Shown in pieces: positions 1-8,932 of a DNA stretch of 64,000 bases; the first letter of the stretch is position 1, and every line of letters starts with the position of its first letter. The DNA lies in assembly GCF_016107535.1 (NCBI RefSeq), contig NZ_JABASQ010000003.1:1-64000 (forward strand), read 5' to 3'. The translations under genes and the position numbers were made by a program. The notes under the pieces were generated by a model that did no database searches, had not been told where the DNA came from, and worked only from the letters and a program-made list of their open reading frames with translations. The stretch comes from Psychrobacter cibarius. GTDB lineage: Bacteria > Pseudomonadota > Gammaproteobacteria > Pseudomonadales > Moraxellaceae.

Positions 1-54
1 TATTCGCCAGTGTTGTTAATTTCGAGCTTGGTTTATGACTTTTGCAAGAGGTCT
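1..54 (-). mobile_element. Possible right-hand end of an insertion sequence
   Basis: Positions 37-54 read, on the minus strand, AGACCTCTTGCAAAAGTC. This resembles the terminal inverted repeats (AGACCTnTTGCAAAA type) that I associate with IS5-like elements. If so, the element extends leftwards out of the window and its boundary lies near 54. No transposase frame can be established in 54 bases and the partner end is not visible, so this is only a suggestion. Confidence 0.2.
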
Positions 55-178
55 ACTATATTTGAATTTAAATAATTCCGATACGAGGAAGCCGAGTGCA
101 AGCTATACATTAGTATGGTTATCGAGGCTGACGATGTAGCTGATTTATATGAACTTGACTATACTTAAACTTAAAGAA

Positions 179-1135
179 TCACCATTCACTACAAGCCACT
201 ATTTTACCTAGCTTGTTAATGCAGACAGACGTACCATCACTTTTCTCTTCTATCTGCGCTGTACCATTATTAAAATTGAAATACATTGCACCAAAAGAAG
301 TAACGCTCATCCTCTGTACTTTATCGTCCGAGAACTTGAAAGGAATGACAGTTCTATTGGCACCATCTATGAAGCCCCAACGATTACCTTTACGCACGCC
401 AGCGAGCTGCTCACTAAAAGGTCTTATTTCATCATAAATGAAAGGGACAGCAACAGCTCCCGTCTTGGTAACAAACCCCCATTTATCATCTTTAATTACA
501 CCGAGCAGACCTTCATGAAAACCATAGTGTCCACCCAAATGACCATCCAGACCGTCGTATTGCGGGGCAACAACTTCTTTACCGTTAGTGTCTATAAGAC
601 CCCATAACTCCGTATTAAAGTCATAAACAGGAGCCCTGTCATTGCTAAAAAAATCCATCATGGCGTAGTTATTTTCAAAACTGAGAATAACTTTATTGTT
701 AGTATCGATGACACCATATGCACCATCTTTTACAACGACAATTTTACCTTGATAAACAGGGTTTGCCCAAACCTCATTATATTTATTATTAGGATCTATT
801 AAGTTGTCGTAAATAGTAGGTACGACCAGTTTACCTTGTTCGTTGATATAGCCGACTTGATCGTTTTTTAAAACAGGAAAAAATCCATCGCTGTACAACC
901 ACGCCTCAACTTTATCAAAATCTTTGAGACTAGCTGTTACTTTACCTTTTATATTGAGTAACGCTTGTGGACGATAATCGTCATCATAAGCAACAAATAG
1001 ATGCTTATTATCAGTACATTGAATATTTCTATAGTGACTCGTCGGCGGCATACAGTCCTCAACAGCTAAAGCAGGAAAACTACTTATTGAAGCAATAATT
1101 GGGACTAATAAAGCTTTAACTATTTGCTTATACAG
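179..1135 (-). CDS. Exported WG-repeat protein (CTG start proposed)
   Basis: The protein carries about five WG-type repeats (WGFIDG, WGFVTK, YGVIDT, WGLIDT, VGYINE), each followed by a conserved 'VP-x-YD' type strand. These beta-rich repeats occur in many secreted bacterial proteins of unknown function. The first ATG (1051) would give 290 residues with no export signal. The frame stays open upstream to a TAG and encodes a textbook signal peptide: start, Tyr-Lys-Gln, a hydrophobic stretch, then Ala-Leu-Ala before Val-Glu-Asp-Cys. The only possible start there is CTG at 1135, preceded by GAGG with 9 nt spacing, which gives 318 residues. No terminator is seen after the stop. The fold class is sure; the role and the CTG start are inferred. 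Confidence 0.75.
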   Translation of the reverse strand: MYKQIVKALLVPIIASISSFPALAVEDCMPPTSHYRNIQCTDNKHLFVAYDDDYRPQALLNIKGKVTASLKDFDKVEAWLYSDGFFPVLKNDQVGYINEQGKLVVPTIYDNLIDPNNKYNEVWANPVYQGKIVVVKDGAYGVIDTNNKVILSFENNYAMMDFFSNDRAPVYDFNTELWGLIDTNGKEVVAPQYDGLDGHLGGHYGFHEGLLGVIKDDKWGFVTKTGAVAVPFIYDEIRPFSEQLAGVRKGNRWGFIDGANRTVIPFKFSDDKVQRMSVTSFGAMYFNFNNGTAQIEEKSDGTSVCINKLGKIVACSEW

Positions 1136-1179
1136 AACCTAATACCTCGAAATATTATTACTGTGAATTCGATAAAACA

Positions 1180-3372
1180 CTACCACCACACTGGATCATC
1201 ACTCTCTTCTCTCACTTGTTTAGAAGTTTCTACCGTCACCTCATCAGCAGACAGCTCTGCGATGAAGCGTGATGGTTTGTCAAAATACCCTGAATAACTG
1301 GCAAAGTAATCAGGCGCCGTTAGATACAGCCTGCTCTTAGCGCGACTACAAGCAACATAGAATAATTTCCGTTCCTCTTCTAGCTCCTCAAAGTCATCCA
1401 AAGAGCGATAGTGCGGCGTGATACCATCGACCAATGAGTTAACAAACACCACTGGCCACTCCAGCCCTTTGGCACTGTGAATGGTCGAAATCGTCACTTT
1501 ATCTGTGTCATTATCCTCTGGTTTATCCATGGCTGCGACCGAATCATTAGGCGGATCGAGTGCCAAATTTTCTAAGAAGTTATCAAGGCTACTGTGTTCT
1601 ATTGCCAAATTTTTGAGCACACGAAAGTCCTCGTTGCGCTCTCGCCAATTTTCTTCAATCGTTTTTAGGATAGGAATATAAAACGCTAAAACACACTCAA
1701 TGACCGTCTCGACGGATTCAGCTTGATTTGCTTTAGTGAGCGTATTGTATAAAGGTTCAAGCTGTGTACTTTTTTTAGCAAACTTCGCCGTAAGTAATGG
1801 CTCAAAGGAGTTGTTATCGGCATTAATCGCTTGGGTCAAACGCGTCGCGGTGACTGTTCCCACGCCTTGGAATAAGGTTAAAATACGATGCCATGCAATC
1901 GTATCATTCGGGTTATAGAGGACTTTAACAAAGGCCAAAACGTCTTTGATATGTCGCCTTTCAATGAACTTGATACCGCCCACCACAATGAATGGAATAT
2001 GACGCTCCATAAACTCTAATTGGACATAGTTAGACTGAAACGAGGTGCGGCACAGTACTGCAAAACCATCGTAATCATGATCCGACTTTAGCTCGATGAT
2101 TTTATCGGCGATATATTTGGCTTCTTTTGTCTCATTGCTTAGGCGTCTAAACACTGGCTTATGCCCACTTATCGATGCGCCAGAGTACAATTTTTTTTGA
2201 TAGCCTAGCGTGATTTGCGCTGACAGAGCATTGATATAATCCAAAACAGCAGGCGTACTGCGATAGTTTTGTTCGAGCTTAATCAGCTTGGCATCGGGAT
2301 AGGTCTCACCGAATAACAGAATGTTTTCGTAATTGGCACCGCGAAAAGCATAAATACTTTGATTGTCATCACCAACCACCATCAGCGATACCGACTCAGA
2401 TGCACCAATCAAATCTATCAGCTGCTTTTGCGGAATATTGGTATCTTGATATTCATCAACCATGATGTAGCGATATTGGTTTTGTAGCATTTGGCGAAAG
2501 GTATCATTCGTCTTTAAATGGCGCACGACCTGACTGATAATATCGTCAAAATCGTAGAGATGATTGGCACGCTTATACTCATGAAAATCGACTGCCAATT
2601 GCTCAATAATCGGAATATGTACGGCGATATCAGGATAACTGCTTTCGATTAAATCACGGATATGAATACGTCTATTCCGAGAGCTAGAAATGATATTTTG
2701 CAGTGTCTTTTTGCGCGGGAATGCTTGGCTCTTATTTTGCGCGGGATACTTTTTTTCTTTGTGAATTAAGTCGATGGCATCTTCGCTATCGCCCGTGTCT
2801 AAAATCGTAAATCGTGGATTTATACCGAGTAGCCCTGAATATTGGCGCAATAGCATATTGCAGAATGAGTGAAAAGTACCACTGGTGATATCGTTGAGCC
2901 GTTTATCAGTTGGCAGCTTATCCTTTACCAAGTCTTCATCAGACTGTTTATCAAATAAGGTATTCGCAAGTAAGGTTTTGGCGCGACCTTTGATTTCATT
3001 CGCTGCTTTACGCGTAAAAGTCAGTAGCAAGATGCTTTTGGGCGTGACCCCACTCTCTAATAAATAACTGGTACGGTACGTGAGCGTTTTAGTCTTGCCA
3101 GAGCCTGCACCAGCAATGACTAGCACCTTGCCGTCGATAGTTGTGGCTGCTAATAACTGGTCAGGATTTAGTTCACGGGCATAGTCTACTTTTAATCCTA
3201 ATTCACTATTCAGCCTGTCACTTAACAGCTCAATATTTGCAGCATTATTAGCATCGATTAAATTTGCCTCTAGCTTTTTAATTGCCTGCTCAAGTCGTGC
3301 CAGCTTGGACTTAATTTCGATGAAGTTCTGTGGATAGTTATAGCTGTGCGTGTCAAAAATCGTGGTAGTCAT
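1180..3372 (-). CDS. UvrD/Rep-family superfamily 1 DNA helicase
   Basis: A 730-residue ATP-dependent 3'-5' DNA helicase of superfamily 1A. Visible motifs are a Q-motif region (LNPDQLLAA, about 68-76), Walker A (AGAGSGKTKT, about 87-96), Walker B (VDEYQDTN), the QNYRS motif, a motif V region around TISTIHSAKGLEW and motif VI (FYVACSRAK). An extra N-terminal segment of about 60 residues, predicted helical and charged (KLARLEQAIKKLEANL), precedes the core. It lacks the C-terminal nuclease of RecB or AddA. It could be a second UvrD-like or Rep-like enzyme acting in repair or replication restart. The housekeeping uvrD is probably elsewhere, so no symbol is given. Confidence 0.9.
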   Translation of the reverse strand: MTTTIFDTHSYNYPQNFIEIKSKLARLEQAIKKLEANLIDANNAANIELLSDRLNSELGLKVDYARELNPDQLLAATTIDGKVLVIAGAGSGKTKTLTYRTSYLLESGVTPKSILLLTFTRKAANEIKGRAKTLLANTLFDKQSDEDLVKDKLPTDKRLNDITSGTFHSFCNMLLRQYSGLLGINPRFTILDTGDSEDAIDLIHKEKKYPAQNKSQAFPRKKTLQNIISSSRNRRIHIRDLIESSYPDIAVHIPIIEQLAVDFHEYKRANHLYDFDDIISQVVRHLKTNDTFRQMLQNQYRYIMVDEYQDTNIPQKQLIDLIGASESVSLMVVGDDNQSIYAFRGANYENILLFGETYPDAKLIKLEQNYRSTPAVLDYINALSAQITLGYQKKLYSGASISGHKPVFRRLSNETKEAKYIADKIIELKSDHDYDGFAVLCRTSFQSNYVQLEFMERHIPFIVVGGIKFIERRHIKDVLAFVKVLYNPNDTIAWHRILTLFQGVGTVTATRLTQAINADNNSFEPLLTAKFAKKSTQLEPLYNTLTKANQAESVETVIECVLAFYIPILKTIEENWRERNEDFRVLKNLAIEHSSLDNFLENLALDPPNDSVAAMDKPEDNDTDKVTISTIHSAKGLEWPVVFVNSLVDGITPHYRSLDDFEELEEERKLFYVACSRAKSRLYLTAPDYFASYSGYFDKPSRFIAELSADEVTVETSKQVREESDDPVWW

Positions 3373-3745
3373 TATAGGGTTTTGCCTTTCATTTTATTTT
3401 AGCGGCCTTTATCGATACGGCGCATTTATCATTTATACCTAGGGCATGTCATCAATTAGCACATTAATACAGTTAGCGTTAATAATGAGGTCTGCTCGTA
3501 CAGTGTAACGAGTCGTAGGCGCTTACCTGTTATACGCCGACAAGCCAAACTATCGTTTTATAGCACAGCTTACCATAATCGATAAAACAGCAAAATTGCC
3601 AGTCATGACCGAACGCAAAATCTCAGTATACAACACAACAACCTCACCCCTATTCAGGTAAATTTGCTACAATGTGCCCAATTTTGATTTATCATTTAAC
3701 CAATCTTTATACCAACTGATTTTATTATTATATTGAGAGAATGTT
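3373..3745. other. 373-bp gap between divergent helicase and ychF genes
   Basis: This gap must hold the promoters of the two divergent genes. A TACAAT hexamer near 3669 could be a -10 box for ychF. Around 3439 the sequence CTAGGGCATGTCATCA faintly resembles the ends of the TTAGGG repeat family found elsewhere in the window, but no partner end is seen. No open frame or RNA gene is supported. Confidence 0.4.
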
Positions 3746-4837
3746 ATGGGTTTTAATTGCGGCATCGTCGGCCTACCAAACGTGGGTAAATCCACCTTGT
3801 TTAATGCGTTGACCAAAGCGGGTATCGCCGCTGAAAACTTTCCATTTTGCACCAAAGATCCCAACACGGGTATCGTACCAGTACCTGACCCACGCCTAAA
3901 GAAATTGGCTGATATCGTTAAGCCTGAGCGTGTATTACCAACGACGATGGAGTTTGTGGATATCGCAGGTCTAGTCGCTGGTGCTTCAAAAGGCGAAGGC
4001 ATGGGCAACCAGTTCCTAGCCAACATTCGTGAGACTGATGCGATTGCGCACGTCGTACGCTGTTTTGATGATGACAACGTCGTCCACGTTGATGGTCGCG
4101 TCAGCCCGATTGATGATATCGAAACCATTAATACTGAATTGGCATTGGCAGATTTAGAGGCCGTTGAGCGTGCCATTCACAACCAAACCAAGAAGGCTAA
4201 AGGTGGCGACAAAGACGCGCAAGCATTACTTGATATCTTCAAAAAAGTTGAGCCATTATTAGCAGAAGGTCAGGCAGCACGCGCCGCCAATCTGGATGCA
4301 GATGAGAAAAAACTCATCAGAAGCTATGGTTTAATCACCCTAAAACCAACCATGTATATCGCTAACGTCAGTGAAGATGGCTTTGAAAATAACCCTTACC
4401 TTGATGCGGTACGCAACTATGCGACTGGCGAAGATTCTATCGTTATCGCTCTATGCAACCAAATCGAATCTGAAATCGCTCAGCTTGATGAAGACGACAA
4501 AAAAGACTTCCTAGCTGAGATGGATATGGAAGAAGCTGGTCTTGATCAAGTCATTCGCGGTGGTTATGACTTGCTAGATATGCAGACTTACTTTACTGCT
4601 GGTGTTAAAGAAGTGCGCGCTTGGACGGTTGCAGTTGGCGCAACGGCTCCGCAAGCTGCTGGCGTGATTCATACCGATTTTGAGCGCGGCTTCATTCGTG
4701 CCGAAGTCATTGCGTATGATGATTTTATCGAATACAACGGTGAAAAAGGCGCAGCTGCCGCTGGCAAATCACGCTTAGAAGGCAAAACCTATATCGTACA
4801 AGATGGCGATATCATGCACTTTAGATTTAACGTGTAA
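3746..4837 (+). CDS. ychF: Ribosome-binding ATPase YchF (OBG family)
   Basis: A 363-residue P-loop protein of full family length. The Walker [10 protein letters not shown] (about 8-16) and G3-like [17 protein letters not shown] follow OBG-family order, and the C-terminal TGS domain ends in the expected '[15 protein letters not shown]'. YchF proteins hydrolyse ATP rather than GTP, bind the 70S ribosome and are linked to oxidative-stress control. The start ATG lies after TTGAGAGAATGTT with a GAGAGA ribosome site. It is monocistronic, with a hairpin terminator 34 bp after the stop. Confidence 0.97.
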   Translation: MGFNCGIVGLPNVGKSTLFNALTKAGIAAENFPFCTKDPNTGIVPVPDPRLKKLADIVKPERVLPTTMEFVDIAGLVAGASKGEGMGNQFLANIRETDAIAHVVRCFDDDNVVHVDGRVSPIDDIETINTELALADLEAVERAIHNQTKKAKGGDKDAQALLDIFKKVEPLLAEGQAARAANLDADEKKLIRSYGLITLKPTMYIANVSEDGFENNPYLDAVRNYATGEDSIVIALCNQIESEIAQLDEDDKKDFLAEMDMEEAGLDQVIRGGYDLLDMQTYFTAGVKEVRAWTVAVGATAPQAAGVIHTDFERGFIRAEVIAYDDFIEYNGEKGAAAAGKSRLEGKTYIVQDGDIMHFRFNV

Positions 4838-4870
4838 CGTTAAGCGGTACATCCTGACTGATAGTTAATA

Positions 4871-4910
4871 AGCCGATGTTGGAAATTCTCCATCATCGGC
4901 TTTATTTTAT
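4871..4910 (+). terminator. Rho-independent terminator of ychF
   Basis: AGCCGATG (4871-4878) pairs with CATCGGCT (4894-4901) and is followed by TTATTTTAT. It ends the ychF transcript. Confidence 0.75.
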
Positions 4911-4965
4911 CTTAACATTGTTATATTATAACATATCTTTATTTTACTATTTGAGGACTTATACT

Positions 4966-5523
4966 GTGACTGACTATTTCTCTTTTTCTAGATTTGCCAG
5001 TGTTGCGCTTGTAGGAAGTATCATGACAGGCTCTCTATTGGGCTGTCAGCCTAATACAGAAAGTGATACGGTAGTATCTGAAGAAGTAACGCCCGTAGAC
5101 GATCACGCTGAACATGCTCATGAAGAGCACGATGCTATGGAAAAAGGTCATGAAGGACACAATCATGAAAGTCATAGCCACGAAGAAAGCGCGCACGCAG
5201 GCCACGATCATGCAGAACATGCCAGCAACAGCACACCATTCTCTTGTGAGCCTACTGCTACTATCGGCGTGTCCTACCATGATGATGCTCCATTGCAGAC
5301 AGTGCACCTACTCATCGATGGTATCGAATACGATTTGACCGCTACTTCTGATAGCGACGCCAGTACTGAAAAAACCATCTATACTAGTGATATCGGATTA
5401 GATAATACCCATGGCATTATATGGCAAGTAAATGGTGACAAGGCAACGTTGCGAAATAAAACATTGGGCAGCAATGTAGCTATCGAAGAGGAAGAGGTGC
5501 TTTTTAACTGCCAGAAATCTTAG
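4966..5523 (+). CDS. Histidine-rich lipoprotein of unknown function
   Basis: A GTG start at 4966 is chosen because GAGG sits about 10 nt upstream and the encoded N-terminus is then a lipoprotein signal (hydrophobic SVALVGSIMTGSLLGC, lipobox LLGC). An upstream ATG at 4876 would add 30 residues and lies inside the ychF terminator. The mature 185-residue-scale protein begins with an acidic stretch, then about 40 residues packed with His, Glu and Asp (HAEHAHEEHD, GHEGHNHESHSHEE, GHDHAEH). It ends with a compact domain containing two cysteines (CEPTATIGV and LFNCQKS) that could pair. Such His/acid regions bind Zn, Ni or Cu in other proteins; metal capture at the cell envelope is plausible but unproven. 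Confidence 0.8.
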   Translation: MTDYFSFSRFASVALVGSIMTGSLLGCQPNTESDTVVSEEVTPVDDHAEHAHEEHDAMEKGHEGHNHESHSHEESAHAGHDHAEHASNSTPFSCEPTATIGVSYHDDAPLQTVHLLIDGIEYDLTATSDSDASTEKTIYTSDIGLDNTHGIIWQVNGDKATLRNKTLGSNVAIEEEEVLFNCQKS

Positions 5524-5530
5524 TAGCTGT

Positions 5531-5570
5531 ACCAAGGGCGCTATTTTGCTATGCTAGAGGCTCCCTTGGT
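5531..5570 (+). terminator. Hairpin after lipoprotein gene
   Basis: ACCAAGGG (5531-5538) pairs perfectly with CCCTTGGT (5563-5570) across a 24-nt loop, but there is no real T-run. It may end or protect the lipoprotein mRNA; it lies just before dgt. Confidence 0.3.
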
Positions 5571-5585
5571 TTCGGATGTTTCAAT

Positions 5586-6992
5586 ATGCTAACTACTCCA
5601 ACCTCTTTGCCGTCTCCTACCACACAATGGTCTCATCTCCTCAACTCGCAGCGTCTTGGTGCTGCCAAAAAGTTTAACACCAATACGAGTACTCGCTCTC
5701 AGTTTCACAAAGACTACGACAGACTGGTATTTTCTCACTCCTTTCGGCAGTTGAATCAAAAAACCCAAGTCCATCCATTAACCAATCAGCTCGGTATCCA
5801 TACACGTCTGACTCATTCGCTTGAGGTCTCCTCTATTGGACGCTCTCTAGCAATGATGGCAGCAGAAAAGCTCCATGATAAATTGGCCAGCGGTCTACCA
5901 GCAGGCGTATCGCCAGCCGATGTCGGTGTCATTGTACAAGCAGCGTGCCTCGCTCACGATATTGGCAACCCGCCTTTTGGTCATGCGGGAGAGTATGCCA
6001 TTCGAGATTGGTTTAGGCAGCCTGACCCTCAAGCGATATTACAAAAGTTAAGTAGCAACGAGCGCTTGGACTTGCTGGCCTACGAAGGTAATGCACAAGG
6101 GTTTCGACTGTTGGCGCGTAATGAGCACCATCCCGATAAAGGTGGTATGCGTCTCACTTGTGCGACCTTAGGCGCTTTTATGAAGTATCCGTGGCTTGCC
6201 TCTCACAGCAACGATGACAATGATAAATACCATCAAAATGTACAAAAATTTGGCTGTTTTTATAGCGAGTCAGCACAATTAGAAGAGTTGGCAGCCTGTT
6301 TGCATTTACCGCGCTCAACACAGCACGATGGTTTTGCACGTCATCCGCTGGCTTATTTACTAGAAGCGGCAGATGATATTTGCTATGCCTTGATCGATTT
6401 AGAAGATGGTATCAATCTCAATATGCTGACCTATAGTGAGGTTGCCGCCATATTTTATGAGCTGATTGGTAAGCGCCCTAACAGTATCAATCTGCCCGTA
6501 CACATGTCTGTCAGGCAGAGCTTAGCGTCATTGCGAGCCCGTGCGATGATGCGCTTGGTCAATACCGTGACCGATGCTTTTGTCGCCAACAGTGATGCAT
6601 TGCTGGCTGGTACACTACAAGGCAGTTTATTTACCCATTGTGATGCAAATGTGCAAAATGGCATCTTGCAGGCCAAGCAATTGGCACGCGAAAAAATATT
6701 CAATCACCCAAGTAAAGTACGTATGGAATTGATGGCCAATCAATGCTTGCACCGATTATTAGACGCCTTTATACCACTGGCTTGGGCAAACGCAAAAGCT
6801 ACCCCCACCTCCTTTGAGCAGCAGCGCCTACTAATGTTGTTACAGCCACATCTGGATGAGCATCGGCGGGTATTATCAGATAATGTCTATCATAATATCT
6901 TAAATATATTGGACTTTATCACTGGGATGAATGATCATGAGGCGTATCGATTGGCACAAGAGTTACAAGGCCATTGGGGTACAATGGTTTAA
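5586..6992 (+). CDS. dgt: Deoxyguanosinetriphosphate triphosphohydrolase (dGTPase)
   Basis: A 468-residue HD-domain enzyme that cleaves dGTP to deoxyguanosine and triphosphate. Metal ligands of the HD domain are visible: His in RLTHSLEV (about 76), then HD in CLAHDIGNPPFGHAGE (about 124-125), and a later Asp in LEAADDICYALIDLEDG. The N-terminal 'SQFHKDYDRLVFSHSFRQLNQKTQV' is typical of the family. The length fits the shorter dGTPase class. It lies 62 bp after the lipoprotein and 104 bp before a TetR gene, on the same strand. Confidence 0.95.
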   Translation: MLTTPTSLPSPTTQWSHLLNSQRLGAAKKFNTNTSTRSQFHKDYDRLVFSHSFRQLNQKTQVHPLTNQLGIHTRLTHSLEVSSIGRSLAMMAAEKLHDKLASGLPAGVSPADVGVIVQAACLAHDIGNPPFGHAGEYAIRDWFRQPDPQAILQKLSSNERLDLLAYEGNAQGFRLLARNEHHPDKGGMRLTCATLGAFMKYPWLASHSNDDNDKYHQNVQKFGCFYSESAQLEELAACLHLPRSTQHDGFARHPLAYLLEAADDICYALIDLEDGINLNMLTYSEVAAIFYELIGKRPNSINLPVHMSVRQSLASLRARAMMRLVNTVTDAFVANSDALLAGTLQGSLFTHCDANVQNGILQAKQLAREKIFNHPSKVRMELMANQCLHRLLDAFIPLAWANAKATPTSFEQQRLLMLLQPHLDEHRRVLSDNVYHNILNILDFITGMNDHEAYRLAQELQGHWGTMV

Positions 6993-7031
6993 AAGACCCG
7001 TGCAGGTCTAGTAAATTAACACAAGTTGCGT

Positions 7032-7058
7032 ATTTCAGTCGTATTTTTACGCTGAAAT
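7032..7058. promoter_or_regulatory. Palindrome upstream of the FabR-like gene
   Basis: ATTTCAG (7032-7038) and CTGAAAT (7052-7058) flank an inner CGTA-TTTT-TACG, giving an almost perfect 11-bp dyad. A TATGAT -10-like hexamer follows at 7062. No T-run follows, so this looks more like an operator for the TetR-type regulator starting at 7097 than a terminator. The assignment to autoregulation is inferred. Confidence 0.4.
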
Positions 7059-7096
7059 GAGTATGATAAACCCTTATTGGACAATTTTGAAATATT

Positions 7097-7777
7097 ATGA
7101 GCAGTCGCGAACAAAAGAAACTTCAAACTCGGCACGCCTTTTTTAATGCCGTGCTTGATTTATGTATGACAGGGCAGTCTTTTAGCTCTATCAGCCTCCG
7201 GCAAGTAACGCGTGAGGTTGGCGTGGTGCCGACCGCATTTTATCGGCATTTCGATGACATGGAATCGCTTGGTCGAGCATTGGTGGTAGAAGAGCTAGGC
7301 GGTACGCTGGCGATCCTAAGCGATAGCTTGCAAATTGGGCGTAAACGTAGCTTTGATCGCCAAATTGCTAAGAGCATTCAGCTGTTCTTGTATATGGTTA
7401 GTGATCAGCCTTATTACTGGCAATTTTTAGTCAGTGAGCGCTACGGTGGCTCAGAAGCTGTACGCAAAGCTATTAATGAACTTGTCAAAAAACATGCTCA
7501 AAGCTTGGCTGATGATTTAGCGCTACAGCCTGCTTTTACTCATATCAATGCCTATGACCGTCGCCTACTGGCTGAAGCTGGGGTAAATATGTTCTTTTCT
7601 TGGATTATCGATTGGTTGGAGCTGACTTATACTGAAGACCATGATGATGAAATCGATCTGAACGAGATTGAAGAAAATAAACAGCTGATGCTCCATAATT
7701 GCACTCGCCAAGCACAGATGTTGTTTTATGGTGCTTATAACTGGAAATCTACGGAAGAGACGCACTTAGGAGATTAG
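7097..7777 (+). CDS. TetR-family regulator, FabR-like
   Basis: A 226-residue TetR regulator. The N-terminal helix-turn-helix (about 28-55) reads SFSSISLRQVTREVGVVPTAFYRHFDDMESLG; the 'ISLRQVTREVGVVPTAFYRHF' style is close to FabR, the repressor of unsaturated fatty acid synthesis (fabA/fabB in enterics). The ligand domain ends with a basic and acidic tail. A palindrome lies about 40-65 bp upstream. No desaturase or fab gene is adjacent, so the target cannot be read from context. TetR family is certain; FabR identity is probable. Confidence 0.85.
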   Translation: MSSREQKKLQTRHAFFNAVLDLCMTGQSFSSISLRQVTREVGVVPTAFYRHFDDMESLGRALVVEELGGTLAILSDSLQIGRKRSFDRQIAKSIQLFLYMVSDQPYYWQFLVSERYGGSEAVRKAINELVKKHAQSLADDLALQPAFTHINAYDRRLLAEAGVNMFFSWIIDWLELTYTEDHDDEIDLNEIEENKQLMLHNCTRQAQMLFYGAYNWKSTEETHLGD

Positions 7778-7834
7778 GTGGCGTCAGATATACTACCTCG
7801 GCACTGATTGAGACTCTTTTTAGGTGACTCAACG

Positions 7835-8893
7835 TTAGAAACTGGGTCTAAATGCCCATAAACGCTGTGTCACCACTTTAATTTCTTTGGCTTTTTTATT
7901 ATTGCCATTCTCATTATTATTGTTAGGCGTGCTGTTATTCGCATTACTCCCTACTGCCGCGCCAGTATCAGTCGCAATTTTACTAATCAATACGGTTGCA
8001 AACCGTTGTCTTTGTTGACCAAGACTTGCACTATCCGTTGCGGTAATAAGCGCCATAAAGGCTTGGCTATCGACTGCGAGCAGTGGTTTTAATGCCTTTC
8101 GCTGATCATCATTTAAGCTGCTCAACATCGGCAATTTCCACACATCATCGATAGAGGCTAACGCCTGCTTTGCCCGCATATCGACCAATCCCTGCATCTG
8201 TTGGCTGGTTGCGCCATCTATCAGTGCAGCCAGCAAAACTGGACTGGCCGTATTGACATTAATAGGCACATAATATGGAACCGCCGTAATATAAGGACGT
8301 AGTGCCGCTAATACTTCAGCATTTACCCCTCGAATCTCTTGCAATTGATCGACACTGACCAATGCTTGATTGGGCAAAGTCTTACTCGCTGAGCCACTTG
8401 ATTGCTGAGAATAAACCACACTCTCATCACCACCATCTTGATAAACGTCGCTATCCGTATCTTGATAATCAAGAACAGCAATAGCAATATCAGGTTCCAG
8501 ATTTAATTGTGTCAACAGTCTTTGAAATATGGCTAAGGCGGCACTATCAACCGCGCCATTCTGATATAAGTTATTAATATTAAAACGACTGGCTTCATCG
8601 CGCAATTCGATACTGATGCTATGATTGGCTAAAGAATAAGGCGGCAATGGCTGCGCCCAAATGTCTTGCTCGCTATCTGTGTCATTCAGCTTATCGTCAG
8701 CACGAATCATCGTGATGGCTAATTGCTGACCAGCATTGATATCTTGTGACAGCTGATTTTGATCAAACAATAAGCCGCTGCGCCTAATAGCAATCTTTTG
8801 ACTGGCAAGCATCGCTCCCGCTACCACGGTAATACTGACCACCAATAGTAAGATAGTGAGCAGCGCTACTCCGCGCTGAGAGTGCGCTATCAT
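7835..8893 (-). CDS. gspK: Type II secretion minor pseudopilin GspK
   Basis: A 352-residue large minor pseudopilin that caps the type II secretion pseudopilus with GspI and GspJ. A prepilin-peptidase site SQRG/VALLTILLLV lies at about residues 6-16; as is usual for GspK, position 5 after the cut is not Glu. The helix-hairpin-helix-like segment (LPMLSSLNDDQRKALKPLL) and the NVNTAS motif are typical. Just before the C-terminus is an Asn-rich stretch (about 322-338), then KKAKEIKVVTQRLWAFRPSF. A ribosome site AGGCGG precedes the ATG. It is the last gene of the gspHIJK set. Confidence 0.93.
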   Translation of the reverse strand: MIAHSQRGVALLTILLLVVSITVVAGAMLASQKIAIRRSGLLFDQNQLSQDINAGQQLAITMIRADDKLNDTDSEQDIWAQPLPPYSLANHSISIELRDEASRFNINNLYQNGAVDSAALAIFQRLLTQLNLEPDIAIAVLDYQDTDSDVYQDGGDESVVYSQQSSGSASKTLPNQALVSVDQLQEIRGVNAEVLAALRPYITAVPYYVPINVNTASPVLLAALIDGATSQQMQGLVDMRAKQALASIDDVWKLPMLSSLNDDQRKALKPLLAVDSQAFMALITATDSASLGQQRQRFATVLISKIATDTGAAVGSNANNSTPNNNNENGNNKKAKEIKVVTQRLWAFRPSF

Positions 8894-8932
8894 TGACTTA
8901 AGCCGCCTTTATTATTGACCCAGTGGTACATT

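Noticed and set aside
3439-3600. CTAGGGCATGTCATCA as another MITE copy or a transposase tail
   Set aside because: No matching second end and the reading frame on the minus strand is short and unsupported.
3667-4176. 169-residue open frame antisense to ychF
   Set aside because: Overlaps a certain gene; composition is that of a shadow frame.
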